DNA from: Allochromatium palmeri
Lineage (GTDB): Bacteria > Pseudomonadota > Gammaproteobacteria > Chromatiales > Chromatiaceae
Assembly: GCF_009720725.1 (NCBI RefSeq)
Contig: NZ_WNKT01000029.1
Location: 1 to 51,302 of the forward strand
Direction: 5' to 3'
Length of the DNA: 51,302 bases
Part shown: in pieces, positions 22,045 through 33,449 of the stretch
Layout: each line of letters starts with the position of its first letter
How positions within the stretch are numbered: the stretch's first letter is position 1
Translations under genes and position numbers: made by a program
Notes under the pieces: model-generated
What the model was told of the DNA's origin: nothing
Seen by the model: the letters and a program-made list of their open reading frames with translations, nothing else
The model's database searches: none

Positions 22045-23208
22045 TCAATCCGCCTGACGACGTAAGAATGCTGGAATGTCCAGATAATCCAGATCCTTCT
22101 CATCGCTCTGATCAGAAGCAGCTGGACTGCCGCCCTTGCGATAGGTGGGCGGACGACGCTCCTTCTCGCGATAGTCAGGCGTGGTCTCATCAGGGTCGCC
22201 CGTCACCAGACGCATGGCCGGTTCGCCGGCGGCACGCTTGACCTTCACACGTCGGTCGCCGAGTCCGGTGGCCACCACGGTCACGCGCAGTTCGTCCTCC
22301 AGCTGCGGATCGACGACCGTGCCCACGACCACGGTGGCATCGTCGTCGGCGAAATCACGCACGGTGTCACCCACTTCGTGGAATTCCCCGATGGTCAGGG
22401 TCGAACCGGCGGTGATGTTGACCAGGATGCCCTTGGCGCCGGCCAGATCGATGTCTTCCAGCAGCGGACTCTTGATGGCGGCCTCGGCGGCCTCGCGCGC
22501 ACGATTCTCGCCACGTGCCGAACCCGTGCCCATCATGGCCACGCCCATGTTGGACATGACGGTCTTGACGTCGGCGAAGTCGACGTTGATCAGACCACGA
22601 CAGGTGATGAGCTCGGCGATGCCCTGCGTGGCATTGAAGAGCACGTCGTTGGCGGCCTTGAAAGCGTCGAGCAGGCTCATGTCCTTACCGAGCACAGCCA
22701 GCAGTTTTTCGTTGGGGATGGTGATGAGCGAATCGACGTGCTGAGCCAGCTCCGAGATTCCTTCCTCGGCGATGCGTCGACGCCGGGTACCCTCAAAGGG
22801 AAAGGGCTTGGTGACCACGGCCACGGTGAGGATGCCCAGTTCCTTGGCGACCTGGGCCACGATGGGCGCCGCGCCGGTTCCCGTGCCGCCGCCCATGCCG
22901 GCGGTGATGAACACCATGTCGGCGCCTTCGAGCGCTTCCTGAATGCGGTCGCGGTCTTCGAGTGCTGCGTGCCGGCCCACGTCGGGGTCTGCACCGGCGC
23001 CGAGTCCCTTGGTGATAGCGGCGCCCAGCTGCAGAATGGTTTTAACGTTGGAGTTACGCAGCGCCTGCGCATCGGTGTTGGCGCAGATGAAGTCTACGCC
23101 CTCGATGGTCGAGGCCACCATGTGATTGACCGCATTGCTGCCACCACCACCGACACCGATGACCTTAATGACGGCATTCTGACTGTGGGTATCCATCAGT
23201 TCAAACAT
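22045..23208 (-). CDS. ftsZ: Cell division GTPase FtsZ
   Basis: FtsZ polymerises into the Z-ring that organises the divisome. From the ATG at 23208 ([10 protein letters not shown]) the product has 387 residues, with [11 protein letters not shown] near the start and the tubulin signature [14 protein letters not shown] variable linker follows, then the C-terminal peptide [12 protein letters not shown] that binds FtsA and ZipA. A GGGGAG ribosome site lies 7 bases upstream of this ATG, so the longer open frame to 23271 is not used. It is the last gene of the dcw series, 168 bases after ftsA. Confidence 0.98.
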   Translation of the reverse strand: MFELMDTHSQNAVIKVIGVGGGGSNAVNHMVASTIEGVDFICANTDAQALRNSNVKTILQLGAAITKGLGAGADPDVGRHAALEDRDRIQEALEGADMVFITAGMGGGTGTGAAPIVAQVAKELGILTVAVVTKPFPFEGTRRRRIAEEGISELAQHVDSLITIPNEKLLAVLGKDMSLLDAFKAANDVLFNATQGIAELITCRGLINVDFADVKTVMSNMGVAMMGTGSARGENRAREAAEAAIKSPLLEDIDLAGAKGILVNITAGSTLTIGEFHEVGDTVRDFADDDATVVVGTVVDPQLEDELRVTVVATGLGDRRVKVKRAAGEPAMRLVTGDPDETTPDYREKERRPPTYRKGGSPAASDQSDEKDLDYLDIPAFLRRQAD

Positions 23209-23376
23209 TGATCTACTCCCCGGCGCACGGCATGCGCCACCATAAACTTTGAATTCTGGCCCTGGACGCAAGTCCCAAGACCACCCCCGACTCGGTCGAC
23301 GCGCTCGACACGCCCCGACCGACCCTCAAACGTACTCAGTTCTGATGGCGCTCAATATCAAGCCCCATCGATCAAA

Positions 23377-24612
23377 TCAGAAATTCCCTTGAAACCAGTT
23401 GCGCAGGCGCGTCAAAAACCCCTTCAGCCCGGAACTCTCCGCAAGTTCCGGGCGACGCGCAAAGCGATGCTGACGTGCATACATCAACAGCCCCACCCCG
23501 GTGGAATGGATCGGATTGTCGACGACCTCCGACAGGCCGAGGATGCGATTGGGCACCCCCAGACGCACCGGCATGTGAAACACTTCCTCGGCCAGTTCGA
23601 GCAGGCCCCGCATTTTGGCGCTGCCGCCAGTCAGCACCACGCCGCCAGCGATCACATCCTCGAAGCCACTGCGACGCAGCTCGTTTTGCAGGAGGGTCAG
23701 CAGCTCTTCGTAGCGCGGCTCAACGACCTCGGCCAGGGTCTGGCGTGAGAGCCGCCGCGGCGGACGATCGCCGATGCTCGGCACCTCGATACTATCCCCA
23801 TTGGTTTCAAGCTGCGTCAACGCATAGGCATGCTGGATCTTGATCTGCTCAGCGTGCTGGGTCGGCGTGCGCAGTGCGATGGCAATGTCGTTGGTGACCT
23901 GATTGCCCGCGATCGGAATAACCGCCGTGTGACGGATCGCACCATCGGTGAAGACCGCCAGATCCGTGGTTCCGCCGCCGATGTCGACCAAGCACACACC
24001 CAGTTCCTTCTCGTCCTCGCCGAGCACCGCATAGCTCGAACTGAGTTGCGCCAGCACCAGATCGTCGACCTCCAGACCGCAGCGACGGATGCACTTGACG
24101 ATGTTCTGCGCCGCGCTCGAAGCGCCCGTGACCATGTGCACCCGCGCCTCCAGACGCACGCCGCACATCCCGATCGGCTCGCGAATCCCTTCCTGGTCGT
24201 CGATGATGAACTCCTGCGGCAGGATATGCAGAATTTTCTGATCGGTTGGAATGGCCACCGCACGCGCCGCTTCGATGACGCGATCGACGTCATTCTGATT
24301 GACTTCATGCTCCTTGATCGCGGTAATGCCGTGCGAGTTGAGACTGCGTATGTGGCTGCCGGCGATTCCAACATGGACGGAGTGGATTTCGCAATCGGCC
24401 ATCAGCTCAGCCGCCTCGACCGCGCGCTGGATCGACTGCACGGTGGACTCGATGTCGACCACCACCCCCTTTTTGAGTCCGCGCGAGGGATGGGTGCCGA
24501 TGCCGATGATTTCGATCTGATCGTCGTCCTTGAGTTCGCCAACCAGACAGGCGATCTTCGAGGTTCCGATATCCAGACCCACCAGCAGACTCTTGTCGTT
24601 ACGTCGCGACAT
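23377..24612 (-). CDS. ftsA: Cell division protein FtsA
   Basis: FtsA is an actin-like ATPase that tethers FtsZ to the membrane and recruits late divisome proteins. The 411-residue product starts with LLVGLDIGTSKIACLVGEL, has the phosphate-binding segments VCLVDIGGGTTDLAVF and VLTGGSAKMRG, and ends with an amphipathic membrane-targeting helix (LKGFLTRLRNWFQGNF). Length is close to E. coli FtsA (420). It follows ftsQ by 6 bases. Confidence 0.98.
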   Translation of the reverse strand: MSRRNDKSLLVGLDIGTSKIACLVGELKDDDQIEIIGIGTHPSRGLKKGVVVDIESTVQSIQRAVEAAELMADCEIHSVHVGIAGSHIRSLNSHGITAIKEHEVNQNDVDRVIEAARAVAIPTDQKILHILPQEFIIDDQEGIREPIGMCGVRLEARVHMVTGASSAAQNIVKCIRRCGLEVDDLVLAQLSSSYAVLGEDEKELGVCLVDIGGGTTDLAVFTDGAIRHTAVIPIAGNQVTNDIAIALRTPTQHAEQIKIQHAYALTQLETNGDSIEVPSIGDRPPRRLSRQTLAEVVEPRYEELLTLLQNELRRSGFEDVIAGGVVLTGGSAKMRGLLELAEEVFHMPVRLGVPNRILGLSEVVDNPIHSTGVGLLMYARQHRFARRPELAESSGLKGFLTRLRNWFQGNF

Positions 24613-24618
24613 CCAGAT

Positions 24619-25416
24619 TTACCCTCGATTACCCACGCGCGCCACGCGATCGGGATGCGCCCGTACGCGCGTGTCCGCATTTGGCGCCCATTTCACTGAA
24701 AACCCATTGCTATAGCGTAGATCGACCGTCAATGGCCGCCCCGCCGACTCCAACTGGGACGCACTCTTGAGATAGCGTGCCAGCCGTTCTTCCACCGAGA
24801 TCGTCCCCAAACGCAGCTCGGCGCCAGACACCAACTCAATACGCCAATCGCCGCGAGGATCGACCGACAGCCGCTGAATCCCATGACCGATGCGTTCGAG
24901 CGCATCGCGCCATTTCAGATAGCGTGCCGTGACTTCGGGCGCGCGCTTGTCATCGCCCTCAAGCATGGGCAGATTGGATGGAATGGTACCGCCCTGCGGA
25001 CGGAACACGACCCCATCCGCCGTCACCAACCCATCCAGGCCCCAGCGCGCGATGGGCCGGTATTCCTGAACCTGTACCCGCAAGGTATCCGGCCAGACCC
25101 GGCGCAGGCTTGCCTGCCCGACCCAGGGCAGATCCTCGGCGGCGCGTTTGAGATCGACCAGATCCGCCGTTAGGATACCGCCGTGCAGCCGCTCGGTCAG
25201 CCGATCCTGCAGGTGCTGGGAGGAGTGATGATGCATCTCACCCTCGACCTGGATGACCCGGATCGGCAACAGCGTCGGCTCCCAGCGCTGCAGCAGCCAG
25301 CCGGCCCCGCCGAGCGCCATAAAGATCAGTATCCCGAGCAGCGCGCGCAGGCGCACCCCCATCCGCGCCGGACGCGCGGTCACACGCGTTTCGGGCGTAT
25401 TCACCGCCTTGTTCAC
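24619..25416 (-). CDS. ftsQ: Cell division protein FtsQ
   Basis: FtsQ joins FtsL and FtsB in the divisome core. The 265-residue product has a short basic cytoplasmic tail and one membrane helix (about 26-43, LRALLGILIFMALGGAGW). A POTRA domain starting at PIRVIQVEGEM follows, then the FtsQ/DivIB domain with PWVGQASLRRVWPDTLRVQV. The start is GTG at 25416, overlapping the ddlB stop (GTGA), so it depends on coupling with ddlB. Confidence 0.95.
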   Translation of the reverse strand: MNKAVNTPETRVTARPARMGVRLRALLGILIFMALGGAGWLLQRWEPTLLPIRVIQVEGEMHHHSSQHLQDRLTERLHGGILTADLVDLKRAAEDLPWVGQASLRRVWPDTLRVQVQEYRPIARWGLDGLVTADGVVFRPQGGTIPSNLPMLEGDDKRAPEVTARYLKWRDALERIGHGIQRLSVDPRGDWRIELVSGAELRLGTISVEERLARYLKSASQLESAGRPLTVDLRYSNGFSVKWAPNADTRVRAHPDRVARVGNRG

Positions 25417-26345
25417 TGTTCCAGACTCGTCTCGAGAATGCGCCAGACCAGATCATCGAAATCGATGCCGGCCGCGCGCGCGGCCATGGGCACCAGGCTG
25501 TGATCGGTCATGCCGGGAACCGTGTTGATTTCCAGCAGGAAGGGCTGACCGGCGGCATCGAGCATCATGTCGACCCGGCCCCAACCGCTGGCGCCGAGCA
25601 CATCGAAGGCGCGCAGCGCCAGTGTGCGCAAACGCGCTTCAAGGTCGACATCGAGTCCACTCGGACAATGATAGCGGGTACTGTCGGCACTGTATTTAGC
25701 CTCATAGTCGTAAAAGACGTGCGGCGTCTCCAGCCGGATCATCGGCAAGGCTTCACGTCCGAGGATGGCACAGGTCAGCTCGGTGCCCTGAATCCAACGC
25801 TCGGCGAGCACCAGCGAATCGAATTCGGCGGCGGCGCGCCAGGCCTGCTCCAGGGCCTCGACCGACTCGACGCGCGACATGCCGATGCTCGAACCCTCGT
25901 GAACCGGCTTGATCATGAGCGGAAAGCCCAGCTCGGCCGCGGCCGCCAGATCGGTCTCGTCACGCAGTAACACGAAGTCGGCCGTCGGCAGGCCGCAGCC
26001 GGACCAGGCCAGTTTGCAGCGATACTTGTCCATGCCGAGTGCTGAGCCGAGCACCCCCGAGCCGGTATAGGGCAGGCCGAGTGTATCCAGCGCGCCCTGG
26101 ATCTGACCATCCTCACCGCCGCGACCGTGCAGGATGATGAAGGCCCGGTCGAATCCGCCGTCACGCAGCCGCTCCAGGACGGTTGCATCCGGGTCGAGCG
26201 GTTCGACGTCCACGCCGAGCCGTACCAGCGCCTCATGTACCGCGTGCCCGCTTCTGAGCGAAATCTCGCGCTCAGCAGCGCGACCGCCCATCAACAGCGC
26301 CACCTTGCCAAACCGGTCGGCTGACCGGGTCGTCTCGATCATCAT
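25413..26345 (-). CDS. ddlB: D-alanine--D-alanine ligase
   Basis: Ddl makes the D-Ala-D-Ala dipeptide used by MurF. The 310-residue product is an ATP-grasp enzyme with VALLMGGRAAEREISLRSG at the start, the nucleotide-binding VKPVHEGSSIGMS, and the metal-binding end FLLEINTVPGMTDHSLVP. Length equals E. coli DdlB (306). It starts with two ATGs overlapping the murB stop and overlaps ftsQ by 4 bases. Confidence 0.98.
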   Translation of the reverse strand: MMIETTRSADRFGKVALLMGGRAAEREISLRSGHAVHEALVRLGVDVEPLDPDATVLERLRDGGFDRAFIILHGRGGEDGQIQGALDTLGLPYTGSGVLGSALGMDKYRCKLAWSGCGLPTADFVLLRDETDLAAAAELGFPLMIKPVHEGSSIGMSRVESVEALEQAWRAAAEFDSLVLAERWIQGTELTCAILGREALPMIRLETPHVFYDYEAKYSADSTRYHCPSGLDVDLEARLRTLALRAFDVLGASGWGRVDMMLDAAGQPFLLEINTVPGMTDHSLVPMAARAAGIDFDDLVWRILETSLEQ

Positions 26346-27283
26346 GGTCTCTCTCCGGCGATGCGCCGTACCTCGGGCACCAGTCGGATGCCCGTGCGAC
26401 GCTCGACCGTCTCACAGATATGGTTGATCAGGCGCGTGATGTCGGTCGCCGTCGCCCCGCCCCGATTGATAATGAAATTGGCGTGTTTGTCCGAGACCTC
26501 GGCCCCGCCGATCCGTGCACCCTTGAGTCCGAGCGCATCGATCAAACGCGCGGCATGGTCTCCCGGCGGGTTGCGAAACACCGAGCCGCAGCTCGGCTGT
26601 CCGACCGGCTGGGTCGCGGCACGCTGGTCGAGCAACGCGCGGATGCGCGCCAGACTCGCGGCACCATCGCCTGGCGCCAGTTCCAGTTCAGCCGCCAGGA
26701 ACCACTCACCCGCCGGCCCCTGGACCTCACGATAGCCTGGCACATAGTCGGTCGCCACGCGCTCGCGGACCTGTCCCTGTCGATCGAGTGTCCAGACACG
26801 CCGCACGAAATTCCAGGTCTCACCGCCCCAGGCCCCGGCATTCATGGCCAGAGCGCCGCCCAGGGTGCCGGGAATCCCGGCCAGAAACTCGATTCCCGTC
26901 AGGTCATGGTGCGCAGCGAAGCGAGCCAGCTTGGCGCTGGAGACGCCGGCCTCGGCGTAGAGGCAGGTCTCGCCGCGCCGCTCCAGGGCATTCAGGGTGC
27001 CCTGGGTCAGGATGACGGTCCCCGGAAACCCCGTATCGTCGACGAGCAGATTACTGCCCAGCCCGAGCCAGAGCAGCGGCTCGTCGGGGTCGAGCTGACG
27101 CATGAGCGCGATCAGGTCCTCGGCATCGGCCGGGCGATAGAGCCGGCGCGCCGGACCGCCGACACGCCAGCTCGTGTGACGCGACAGTGGCTCTTCGTAG
27201 CGCCATTCACCGCGCAGCGATTCGCCACAGCCCATCGCCAACTGACTTATGTAGGATCGTCCATCCATCTGCCCAGCCCCCAT
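26342..27283 (-). CDS. murB: UDP-N-acetylenolpyruvoylglucosamine reductase MurB
   Basis: MurB reduces UDP-GlcNAc-enolpyruvate to UDP-MurNAc with FAD and NADPH. The product has the type II MurB layout: SRHTSWRVGGPARR near 37-50, LGLGSNLLV in the FAD site, GIEFLAGIPGTLGGALAMNAG, and SCGSVFRNP with the catalytic Ser region, without the extra insertion of E. coli MurB. The ATG at 27283 gives 313 residues; one at 27268, with a G-rich site before it, gives 308 and is nearly as good. It begins just after the murC stop. Confidence 0.96.
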   Translation of the reverse strand: MGAGQMDGRSYISQLAMGCGESLRGEWRYEEPLSRHTSWRVGGPARRLYRPADAEDLIALMRQLDPDEPLLWLGLGSNLLVDDTGFPGTVILTQGTLNALERRGETCLYAEAGVSSAKLARFAAHHDLTGIEFLAGIPGTLGGALAMNAGAWGGETWNFVRRVWTLDRQGQVRERVATDYVPGYREVQGPAGEWFLAAELELAPGDGAASLARIRALLDQRAATQPVGQPSCGSVFRNPPGDHAARLIDALGLKGARIGGAEVSDKHANFIINRGGATATDITRLINHICETVERRTGIRLVPEVRRIAGERP

Positions 27284-27288
27284 TGATC

Positions 27289-28716
27289 TCAGAGTCCCTG
27301 TTTGATCAGGCCCGGCAGACGTGCCGCCAGACCACCGATATCGCCCGCGCCCGACACGAGCAGGATGTCGCCGTCGTGGAGGATGTTGGCCAGCAGTCCT
27401 GGAACCACCTCCAGTCCTTGGGCGAAAATCGGGTCGAGCTCGCCACGAGTGCGGATGGCCCGGCTCAGAGCCCGTCCATCGGCCCCTGGGATCGGCATCT
27501 CGCCGGCTGGATAGACATCGCACAGCACCAGCGCATCCAGTGTCGACAGCACCTCGACGAAGTCCTCGAACTGTTCCTGGGTGCGGCTGTAGCGATGGGG
27601 TTGGAACACCAGCACCAGACGCCGTTCCGGCCAGCCCTCGCGCGCGGCGGTCAGGGTCGCGTCCAGTTCGCGCGGATGATGGCCGTAGTCATCGACGACC
27701 AAAAACGACCGCCCCAGTGGATCGCTGACCTCGTGCGCCACGAAGCGCCGACCAACGCCCTGGAAACTGTCCAGGGCGCGCACGATCGCCTGCTCGTCGA
27801 CACCCAGTTCGAGCGCCACGCTGATCGCCGCCAGGGCATTGAGCACATTGTGCCGCCCCGGAAGATTGAGCGTGACCGCTAGCGGCTGTTCAAGATCGGC
27901 ACTATGAACCAGAAAGGCCGTCTGCATCCCCGACTGACGGATGTCGGTGGCGCGCAGATCCGCCTCGGGGCGCGTGCCATAGGTACGCACCGAGCGTGGA
28001 ACCTGAGGTGCGAGCGCGCGGACCTCGTCGTCGTCGATACAGAGCACCGCCAGCCCGTAGAAAGGCAGATGTTGCAGGAACTCCATGAAGGTCTGGCGCA
28101 GCCGGTCGAAGTCGTTGCCGTAGGTGCGCATGTGATCGGCGTCGATGTTGGTGACGATCGACACCATCGGCTGGAGATACAGAAAGGACGCATCGCTCTC
28201 GTCGGCTTCGGCCACCAGATATTTGCTGGTTCCGAGACGCGCATTGGCTCCGGCGCTGTTGAGCCGTCCGCCGATGACGAAGGTCGGGTCCAGTCCGCCC
28301 TCGGCCAGGATGCTGGCCACCAGACTGGTGGTCGTGGTCTTGCCGTGGGTGCCGGCGACCGCGACGCCATAGTGAAAGCGCATCAGCTCGGCGAGCATCT
28401 CGGCGCGGCGCACGATCGGAATTCGCCGCTCGCGCGCCTGCTGGATCTCGGGGTTGGACTCATCGATCGCGGTCGAGACCACCACGGCATCGGCTTCGCT
28501 CACCTGCTCGGCACGATGACCGATGAAGATCTCGATCCCGAGATCGCGCAGACGGTGCGTCACCTCACTGTCGCGCAGATCGGAACCGGCGACGTCATAG
28601 CCCAGATTAGCCATGAGTTCAGCGATACCGCTCATGCCGGACCCGCCGATCCCGATGAAATGCAGACGGCGCACCCGCCCCATGTGGGCCGCTGTGTGCT
28701 GAAGATGGGGACTCAT
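27289..28716 (-). CDS. murC: UDP-N-acetylmuramate--L-alanine ligase MurC
   Basis: MurC adds the first amino acid, L-Ala, to UDP-MurNAc. From the ATG at 28716 the product has 475 residues. Landmarks are [18 protein letters not shown], the Mur ligase ATP motif [27 protein letters not shown] and [14 protein letters not shown]. The ATG overlaps the murG stop (ATGA), which settles the start over a longer frame to 28749. Confidence 0.98.
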   Translation of the reverse strand: MSPHLQHTAAHMGRVRRLHFIGIGGSGMSGIAELMANLGYDVAGSDLRDSEVTHRLRDLGIEIFIGHRAEQVSEADAVVVSTAIDESNPEIQQARERRIPIVRRAEMLAELMRFHYGVAVAGTHGKTTTTSLVASILAEGGLDPTFVIGGRLNSAGANARLGTSKYLVAEADESDASFLYLQPMVSIVTNIDADHMRTYGNDFDRLRQTFMEFLQHLPFYGLAVLCIDDDEVRALAPQVPRSVRTYGTRPEADLRATDIRQSGMQTAFLVHSADLEQPLAVTLNLPGRHNVLNALAAISVALELGVDEQAIVRALDSFQGVGRRFVAHEVSDPLGRSFLVVDDYGHHPRELDATLTAAREGWPERRLVLVFQPHRYSRTQEQFEDFVEVLSTLDALVLCDVYPAGEMPIPGADGRALSRAIRTRGELDPIFAQGLEVVPGLLANILHDGDILLVSGAGDIGGLAARLPGLIKQGL

Positions 28717-29804
28717 GAGCGCGCCTCCGGGGCGGAGAGTTCCAGACAAGCATTGGCAATGTGGGCCGTGGCCTCGGGCTGGGCGCGTCGGCGCGCGGCC
28801 TCGGCCAGCGCCAGAAGCCTGGCGCGATCGCTGAACAGCGTGCTCAAGTGCTCGGCCAGACCCGCCGCCGTCAGATCGCGCTGGATGATCAAGCGTGCCG
28901 CACCGGCCTCGGACAGATAACGGGCGTTGCCGACCTGATGATCGTCGACCGCAAACGGATAAGGCACCAGGATCGAACCAATACCGGCTCCCGCCAATTC
29001 AGAGACGGTCAGGGCGCCGGAGCGGCAGACCACCAGATCGGCCCAGGCATAGGCCGCGGCCATGTCGCTTACAAAGGCCACGACCTCGGCCTCGACCCCA
29101 GCCTCGCCATAAGCCGCGCGCGCCAGATCCAGGGTGCGCTCACCGGCCTGATGGCGCACCAGTGGGCGTTGCTCCGGCGGCAACAGGGCCAGCGCCTGGG
29201 GGACGGTTTCGTTGAGCGCCTGAGCACCCAGCGATCCGCCTAGCACCAGCAAACGCGCCGGGCCTGAGCGACCAGCCAGCCGTTCGGCGGGCGCGGGCAG
29301 ATCCAGGATGGACTGGCGCACCGGATTGCCGGTCACGACCGCACCGCGCGCGGGCGGAAAGCTTCCCGGAAAGGCTTCGAAGACGCGGGTGGCGACACGC
29401 GCCAGCCACTGATTGGTCATTCCGGGGACGAAATTCTGCTCATGGATGACGAGCGGCAGCCCGAGTGCGCGCGCCGCTAAGCCCCCAGGCCCGGAGACAA
29501 AGCCGCCCATGCCGAGGACAACCGTCGGGCGGCGTCGACGCAGGATCGCGCGCGCCTGCCCGAAGGCGCCGAGCAGCCGGAAGGGCGCTTTGAGCCACTG
29601 GGCAACGCCCTTGCCGCGCACGCCCTCGATCGCAACCCACTCCAGCTCGAAGCCGTGCTCAGGCACCAGACGCGACTCCATGCCGGCCTGAGTGCCGATC
29701 CAGAACACCTCGACCCCGCGATCACGCAGATATTCGGCGACCGCCAGCGCTGGAAAAACATGACCACCGGTGCCACCGGCCATGACGGCTAGACGCGCGA
29801 CCAT
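28713..29804 (-). CDS. murG: Undecaprenyldiphospho-muramoylpentapeptide beta-GlcNAc transferase MurG
   Basis: MurG adds GlcNAc to lipid I, giving lipid II, at the inner face of the membrane. The 363-residue GT28 protein starts with [17 protein letters not shown], the glycine-rich acceptor loop. It also has [33 protein letters not shown] and, in the nucleotide-binding domain, [19 protein letters not shown]. Length matches the family (355 in E. coli). It overlaps ftsW by 16 bases and murC by 4. Confidence 0.98.
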   Translation of the reverse strand: MVARLAVMAGGTGGHVFPALAVAEYLRDRGVEVFWIGTQAGMESRLVPEHGFELEWVAIEGVRGKGVAQWLKAPFRLLGAFGQARAILRRRRPTVVLGMGGFVSGPGGLAARALGLPLVIHEQNFVPGMTNQWLARVATRVFEAFPGSFPPARGAVVTGNPVRQSILDLPAPAERLAGRSGPARLLVLGGSLGAQALNETVPQALALLPPEQRPLVRHQAGERTLDLARAAYGEAGVEAEVVAFVSDMAAAYAWADLVVCRSGALTVSELAGAGIGSILVPYPFAVDDHQVGNARYLSEAGAARLIIQRDLTAAGLAEHLSTLFSDRARLLALAEAARRRAQPEATAHIANACLELSAPEARS

Positions 29805-30988
29805 GACATACCTCGTTTGAGCCGCGCCTCGGATTCCACTTGACGCAGGAGAACATCGATACGGAGCAGAATGGCGATCGCCATGCAGCCGACCATCAGG
29901 CTGTTACTCCCATAGCTCATGAATGGCAGGGTCAAGCCCTTGGTCGGCAGGATGCCGACATTGACACCGATGTTGACGAAGGACTGAAGCCCGATCCAGA
30001 GTCCGATACCCTGGGCCACATAGGCTTCGAACGGGCGCTTGAGCGCCTCGGCACGCACACCGATCGACATGGCGCGCCAGGCCAGAAAGGCGAAGGCGGC
30101 GATCAGCACCAGCATCCCGGCCAGCCCCAGCTCCTCGCCGATCACCGAGGCCAGAAAGTCGGTATGCGCCTCGGGCAGGAAATACTGCTTCTGAATCCCG
30201 TTGCCCAGGCCGACGCCCAGCCACTCGCCGCGTCCGAAGGCGATGAGCGCCTGACTGAGCTGATAGCCCGAGTTGAACGGATCTTCCCAGGGATTGAGGA
30301 AGGAGATGACCCGCTCCAAACGATAGGGCGAAAAGATGACCAGCGTGACGAGCCCAGCTCCAACGATCGCGAGCAGCACGATGAAGGGCAGGAGACTGGC
30401 GCCGCCCAGAAACAGCATCCCCATCACGGTCGCCAGCATGACCGCCGTCGTGCCGAAATCAGGCTGCATCAGAATCAGCGCCGCCGCGATCCCGATCAGG
30501 ATCAGCGGGCGGATGAAGCCTGACAATCGATTCAGCACCTTGTCGGCGTGGCGCACCAGATAACCGCCGACATAGAGGATCGCGAACAGCTTGACGAACT
30601 CGGAGGGCTGCACATTGAGCGGCCCAAGCGGAATCCAGCGCGTTGCGCCGTTGACGGTGCGGCCGATGCCGGGGACGAGAACCAGAATCAGCACCAGGGA
30701 GCTGCAGAGAAAGAGCCAGGTGCCATGACGCTCCCACCAGTTGGTCGGCACGCTATAGGCCATGAGACCCAGCACCAGCGCCAGACCCAGCGCAATGGCG
30801 TGCCGGATCGAATAATGGAAAGGATTCTGACAACAGGACTCGGCGATCGACATCGAGGCCGAGGTGACCATCACCCAGCCGAAGGCCAGCAGCCCGATCG
30901 CACACAGCAGCAACGGATAGTCCAGAGGCTGGACTTGGCGCACCCGGCGCGTCTGGGGCAAGGGTTTCGCACGCACGGTCGCCGTCAT
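29789..30988 (-). CDS. ftsW: SEDS peptidoglycan glycosyltransferase FtsW
   Basis: FtsW polymerises septal glycan strands together with FtsI. The 399-residue product is a polytopic membrane protein of the SEDS family, with GATRWIPLGPLNVQPSEFVKL and a region ending LPTKGLTLPFMSYGSNSLM. The conserved Asp-bearing loop region LPEAHTDFLASVIGEELG is present. The ATG overlaps the murD stop (ATGA). Confidence 0.97.
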   Translation of the reverse strand: MTATVRAKPLPQTRRVRQVQPLDYPLLLCAIGLLAFGWVMVTSASMSIAESCCQNPFHYSIRHAIALGLALVLGLMAYSVPTNWWERHGTWLFLCSSLVLILVLVPGIGRTVNGATRWIPLGPLNVQPSEFVKLFAILYVGGYLVRHADKVLNRLSGFIRPLILIGIAAALILMQPDFGTTAVMLATVMGMLFLGGASLLPFIVLLAIVGAGLVTLVIFSPYRLERVISFLNPWEDPFNSGYQLSQALIAFGRGEWLGVGLGNGIQKQYFLPEAHTDFLASVIGEELGLAGMLVLIAAFAFLAWRAMSIGVRAEALKRPFEAYVAQGIGLWIGLQSFVNIGVNVGILPTKGLTLPFMSYGSNSLMVGCMAIAILLRIDVLLRQVESEARLKRGMSWSRV

Positions 30989-32370
30989 GGCGACAACCTC
31001 CGCACGGCTTCGGCGAAGACCTGGCCGCGATGCTCATAGTTATCGAACATGTCGAAACTGGCGCAGGCCGGCGAGAGCAGGACACAGTCGCCCGGCGCGA
31101 TCCGTTCGGCGGCCAGCTCGACGGCCTCGTCCATATCAGCGGCTCGAATCAGGGGGACCGTACCGCTCAGTGCCGACTCGATCAGCGGGGCATCGCGTCC
31201 GATCAGTACCACCGCCCGCGCCGCACGTTCGACGGCCGCACGCAGTGGCGTGAAATCAGCGCCCTTGCCCTCGCCGCCGGCGATCAGCACCACACGCCCC
31301 GCTCCACCAGCCGGGATCAAACCGTCCAGGGCGGCCATGGTCGCGCCTGGATTGGTGCCCTTGGAGTCGTCGTACCAGCAGGCGCCCGCGCGCTCGGCGA
31401 CGAATTCGCTGCGATGCGACAACCCTGGAAAGGCCCGCAATGCCTCGCGCGCGCTGGCCATGGGGATCGCGCTGGCATGCGCGAGCGCCAGGGCCGCGAG
31501 CGCATTGGCCAGATTGTGCCGGCCTGGAATGCGGACCTCAGCGGTCGGCAGGATCGGCTCCTCGCCCTGGCAGATCCAGGGCTGACCGTCGAGCACGCGC
31601 ACACCGAAGTCCGTGCCCTCAGGCCGGCCGAGCGTGAAGCCGATCTCGCGCTCGGAGTCGCGCGGCATGGCGGCCACGATCGGATCGTCGCGATTGACCA
31701 CAGCGATCCGCGCGCCCTGGTAGAGGCGCGCCTTGGTTCGCGCATAGTCGTCGAGGCTTGGGTAGCGGTCGAGATGATCGGCCGAAACATTGAGCACCAC
31801 GGCGACATCCGCGCGCAGACTCGGAACGGTCTCCAACTGAAAGCTGGAGAGTTCGATCACATAGAGCTCGACATTCGGCGCGAGCAGATCGAGCACCGGC
31901 TCACCGAGATTGCCGCCGACCGCAACCCGCCGTCCGGCCAGACGCGCCATGAGTCCGACCAGGGTGGTCACGGTGCTCTTGCCGTTGGAGCCGGTGATGG
32001 CGCACAGCGGGGCCTTGATCTCGCGCGCAAAGAGTTCGATGTCGCCGACAGCCGGCACGCCGCGCGCCATCGCCTGCTGGATCAGCGGCTCAGCGATCGG
32101 CACCCCCGGACTGACGACGAGTTCTGAAGCCGCCGCGAAGACCTCCGGGTCGAAGCCACCAATGAAGACCGCAACCTCAGGACACTCGGACTGGAGCCGC
32201 TCCAGGCCGGGTGGCCGTTCACGGCTGTCGGTCACGGCCACACGCACGCCGCGCGCGCTCAAATGACGCGCGCAGGACAGCCCCGTCTTGCCCAGACCCA
32301 CGATCAGCGTCTTGGGTTCGGGAGACAGCGAGCGGTCGATGGCCGTTGATGCGGATGCCATGGCGTTCAC
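30985..32370 (-). CDS. murD: UDP-N-acetylmuramoylalanine--D-glutamate ligase MurD
   Basis: MurD adds D-Glu to UDP-MurNAc-L-Ala. The product has [20 protein letters not shown] for UDP-sugar binding, the ATP motif [18 protein letters not shown], and [20 protein letters not shown] typical of MurD. It is 461 residues from a GTG at 32370 that overlaps the mraY stop (GTGA); an ATG three codons later (32361) is an alternative. It overlaps ftsW at its other end. Confidence 0.97.
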   Translation of the reverse strand: MNAMASASTAIDRSLSPEPKTLIVGLGKTGLSCARHLSARGVRVAVTDSRERPPGLERLQSECPEVAVFIGGFDPEVFAAASELVVSPGVPIAEPLIQQAMARGVPAVGDIELFAREIKAPLCAITGSNGKSTVTTLVGLMARLAGRRVAVGGNLGEPVLDLLAPNVELYVIELSSFQLETVPSLRADVAVVLNVSADHLDRYPSLDDYARTKARLYQGARIAVVNRDDPIVAAMPRDSEREIGFTLGRPEGTDFGVRVLDGQPWICQGEEPILPTAEVRIPGRHNLANALAALALAHASAIPMASAREALRAFPGLSHRSEFVAERAGACWYDDSKGTNPGATMAALDGLIPAGGAGRVVLIAGGEGKGADFTPLRAAVERAARAVVLIGRDAPLIESALSGTVPLIRAADMDEAVELAAERIAPGDCVLLSPACASFDMFDNYEHRGQVFAEAVRRLSP

Positions 32371-33449
32371 CGGATCTTCAGGCTCGCCAGACCAATGAGC
32401 ACCAAGACCACGGTCATGATCCAGAAACGGACGATGACACGCGGCTCGGGCCAGCCCTGTAACTCGAAATGATGGTGCAGTGGCGCCATGCGAAAGATGC
32501 GCTTGCCGGTGAGCTTGAAGGACAGTACCTGCAACATCACCGAGATGGTTTCAGCAACGAAGACCCCGCCCATGATGAAGAGCACCAGCTCCTGACGCGC
32601 CGCGACCGCGACGACGCCGAGCGCGGCACCGAGCGCCAGCGCACCCACGTCGCCCATGAAGACCTGCGCCGGATAAGCGTTGAACCACAGGAATCCGAGT
32701 CCGGCCCCGACCAGTGCCGCGCAAAAGATCGCCAGCTCGCCGACCTCGGGCAGATAGGGAATGAGCAGATAGTTAGCGATCTGGGCATGGCCGGCTGCAT
32801 AGACGAAGATGGTCAGTGCACCGGCGACCAGCACGGTCGGCATGGTGGCCAGACCATCGAGCCCATCGGTGAGATTGACCGCGTTGCTCGAACCGACAAT
32901 GACGAAATAGGTCAGCAGGATGAACCAGGGACCGAGCTGGATGCTCAGGTTCTTGGCATAGGGAATCAGCAACGCAGTCTCAGCCGGCGAGCTGGCGGTC
33001 ATGTAGAGCGCGACAGCCGCTCCGAAACCGAAGACGGTTTGCCAGAAGTATTTCCAGCGCGCGATCAGACCGCGCGGGTCGCGTTTGACCAGCTTCTTGT
33101 AATCGTCGACCAGACCGACGATGCCGAAGGCGAGCGTGGTCAACAGCACGATCCAGACATAGCGGTTCTCCAGATCCGACCACAGCAGGGTCGCGATGGC
33201 CACGGCCACCAGGATCAGCGCGCCGCCCATGGTCGGGGTGCCGGACTTGGATAAATGGCTCTGCGGACCGTCGTCGCGCACAGTCTGGCCGATCTTGTAG
33301 GCGCGCAGACGGCGAATCATCGGCCGTCCGACCAGGAGCGCGATGGCCAGTGCCGTCAACACTCCAAGGATGGCGCGCAGGGTCAGATAGCGGAACACCG
33401 AGAATCCCTTGTAGTATTCGGTGAGCCAGTCGGTCAGATACAGCAACAT
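32367..33449 (-). CDS. mraY: Phospho-N-acetylmuramoyl-pentapeptide transferase MraY
   Basis: MraY transfers phospho-MurNAc-pentapeptide to undecaprenyl phosphate, making lipid I. The 360-residue integral membrane protein has the family signatures [35 protein letters not shown] and [12 protein letters not shown], and ends in [18 protein letters not shown] with the conserved His cluster. Length equals E. coli MraY (360). It abuts murF with no gap. Confidence 0.99.
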   Translation of the reverse strand: MLLYLTDWLTEYYKGFSVFRYLTLRAILGVLTALAIALLVGRPMIRRLRAYKIGQTVRDDGPQSHLSKSGTPTMGGALILVAVAIATLLWSDLENRYVWIVLLTTLAFGIVGLVDDYKKLVKRDPRGLIARWKYFWQTVFGFGAAVALYMTASSPAETALLIPYAKNLSIQLGPWFILLTYFVIVGSSNAVNLTDGLDGLATMPTVLVAGALTIFVYAAGHAQIANYLLIPYLPEVGELAIFCAALVGAGLGFLWFNAYPAQVFMGDVGALALGAALGVVAVAARQELVLFIMGGVFVAETISVMLQVLSFKLTGKRIFRMAPLHHHFELQGWPEPRVIVRFWIMTVVLVLIGLASLKIR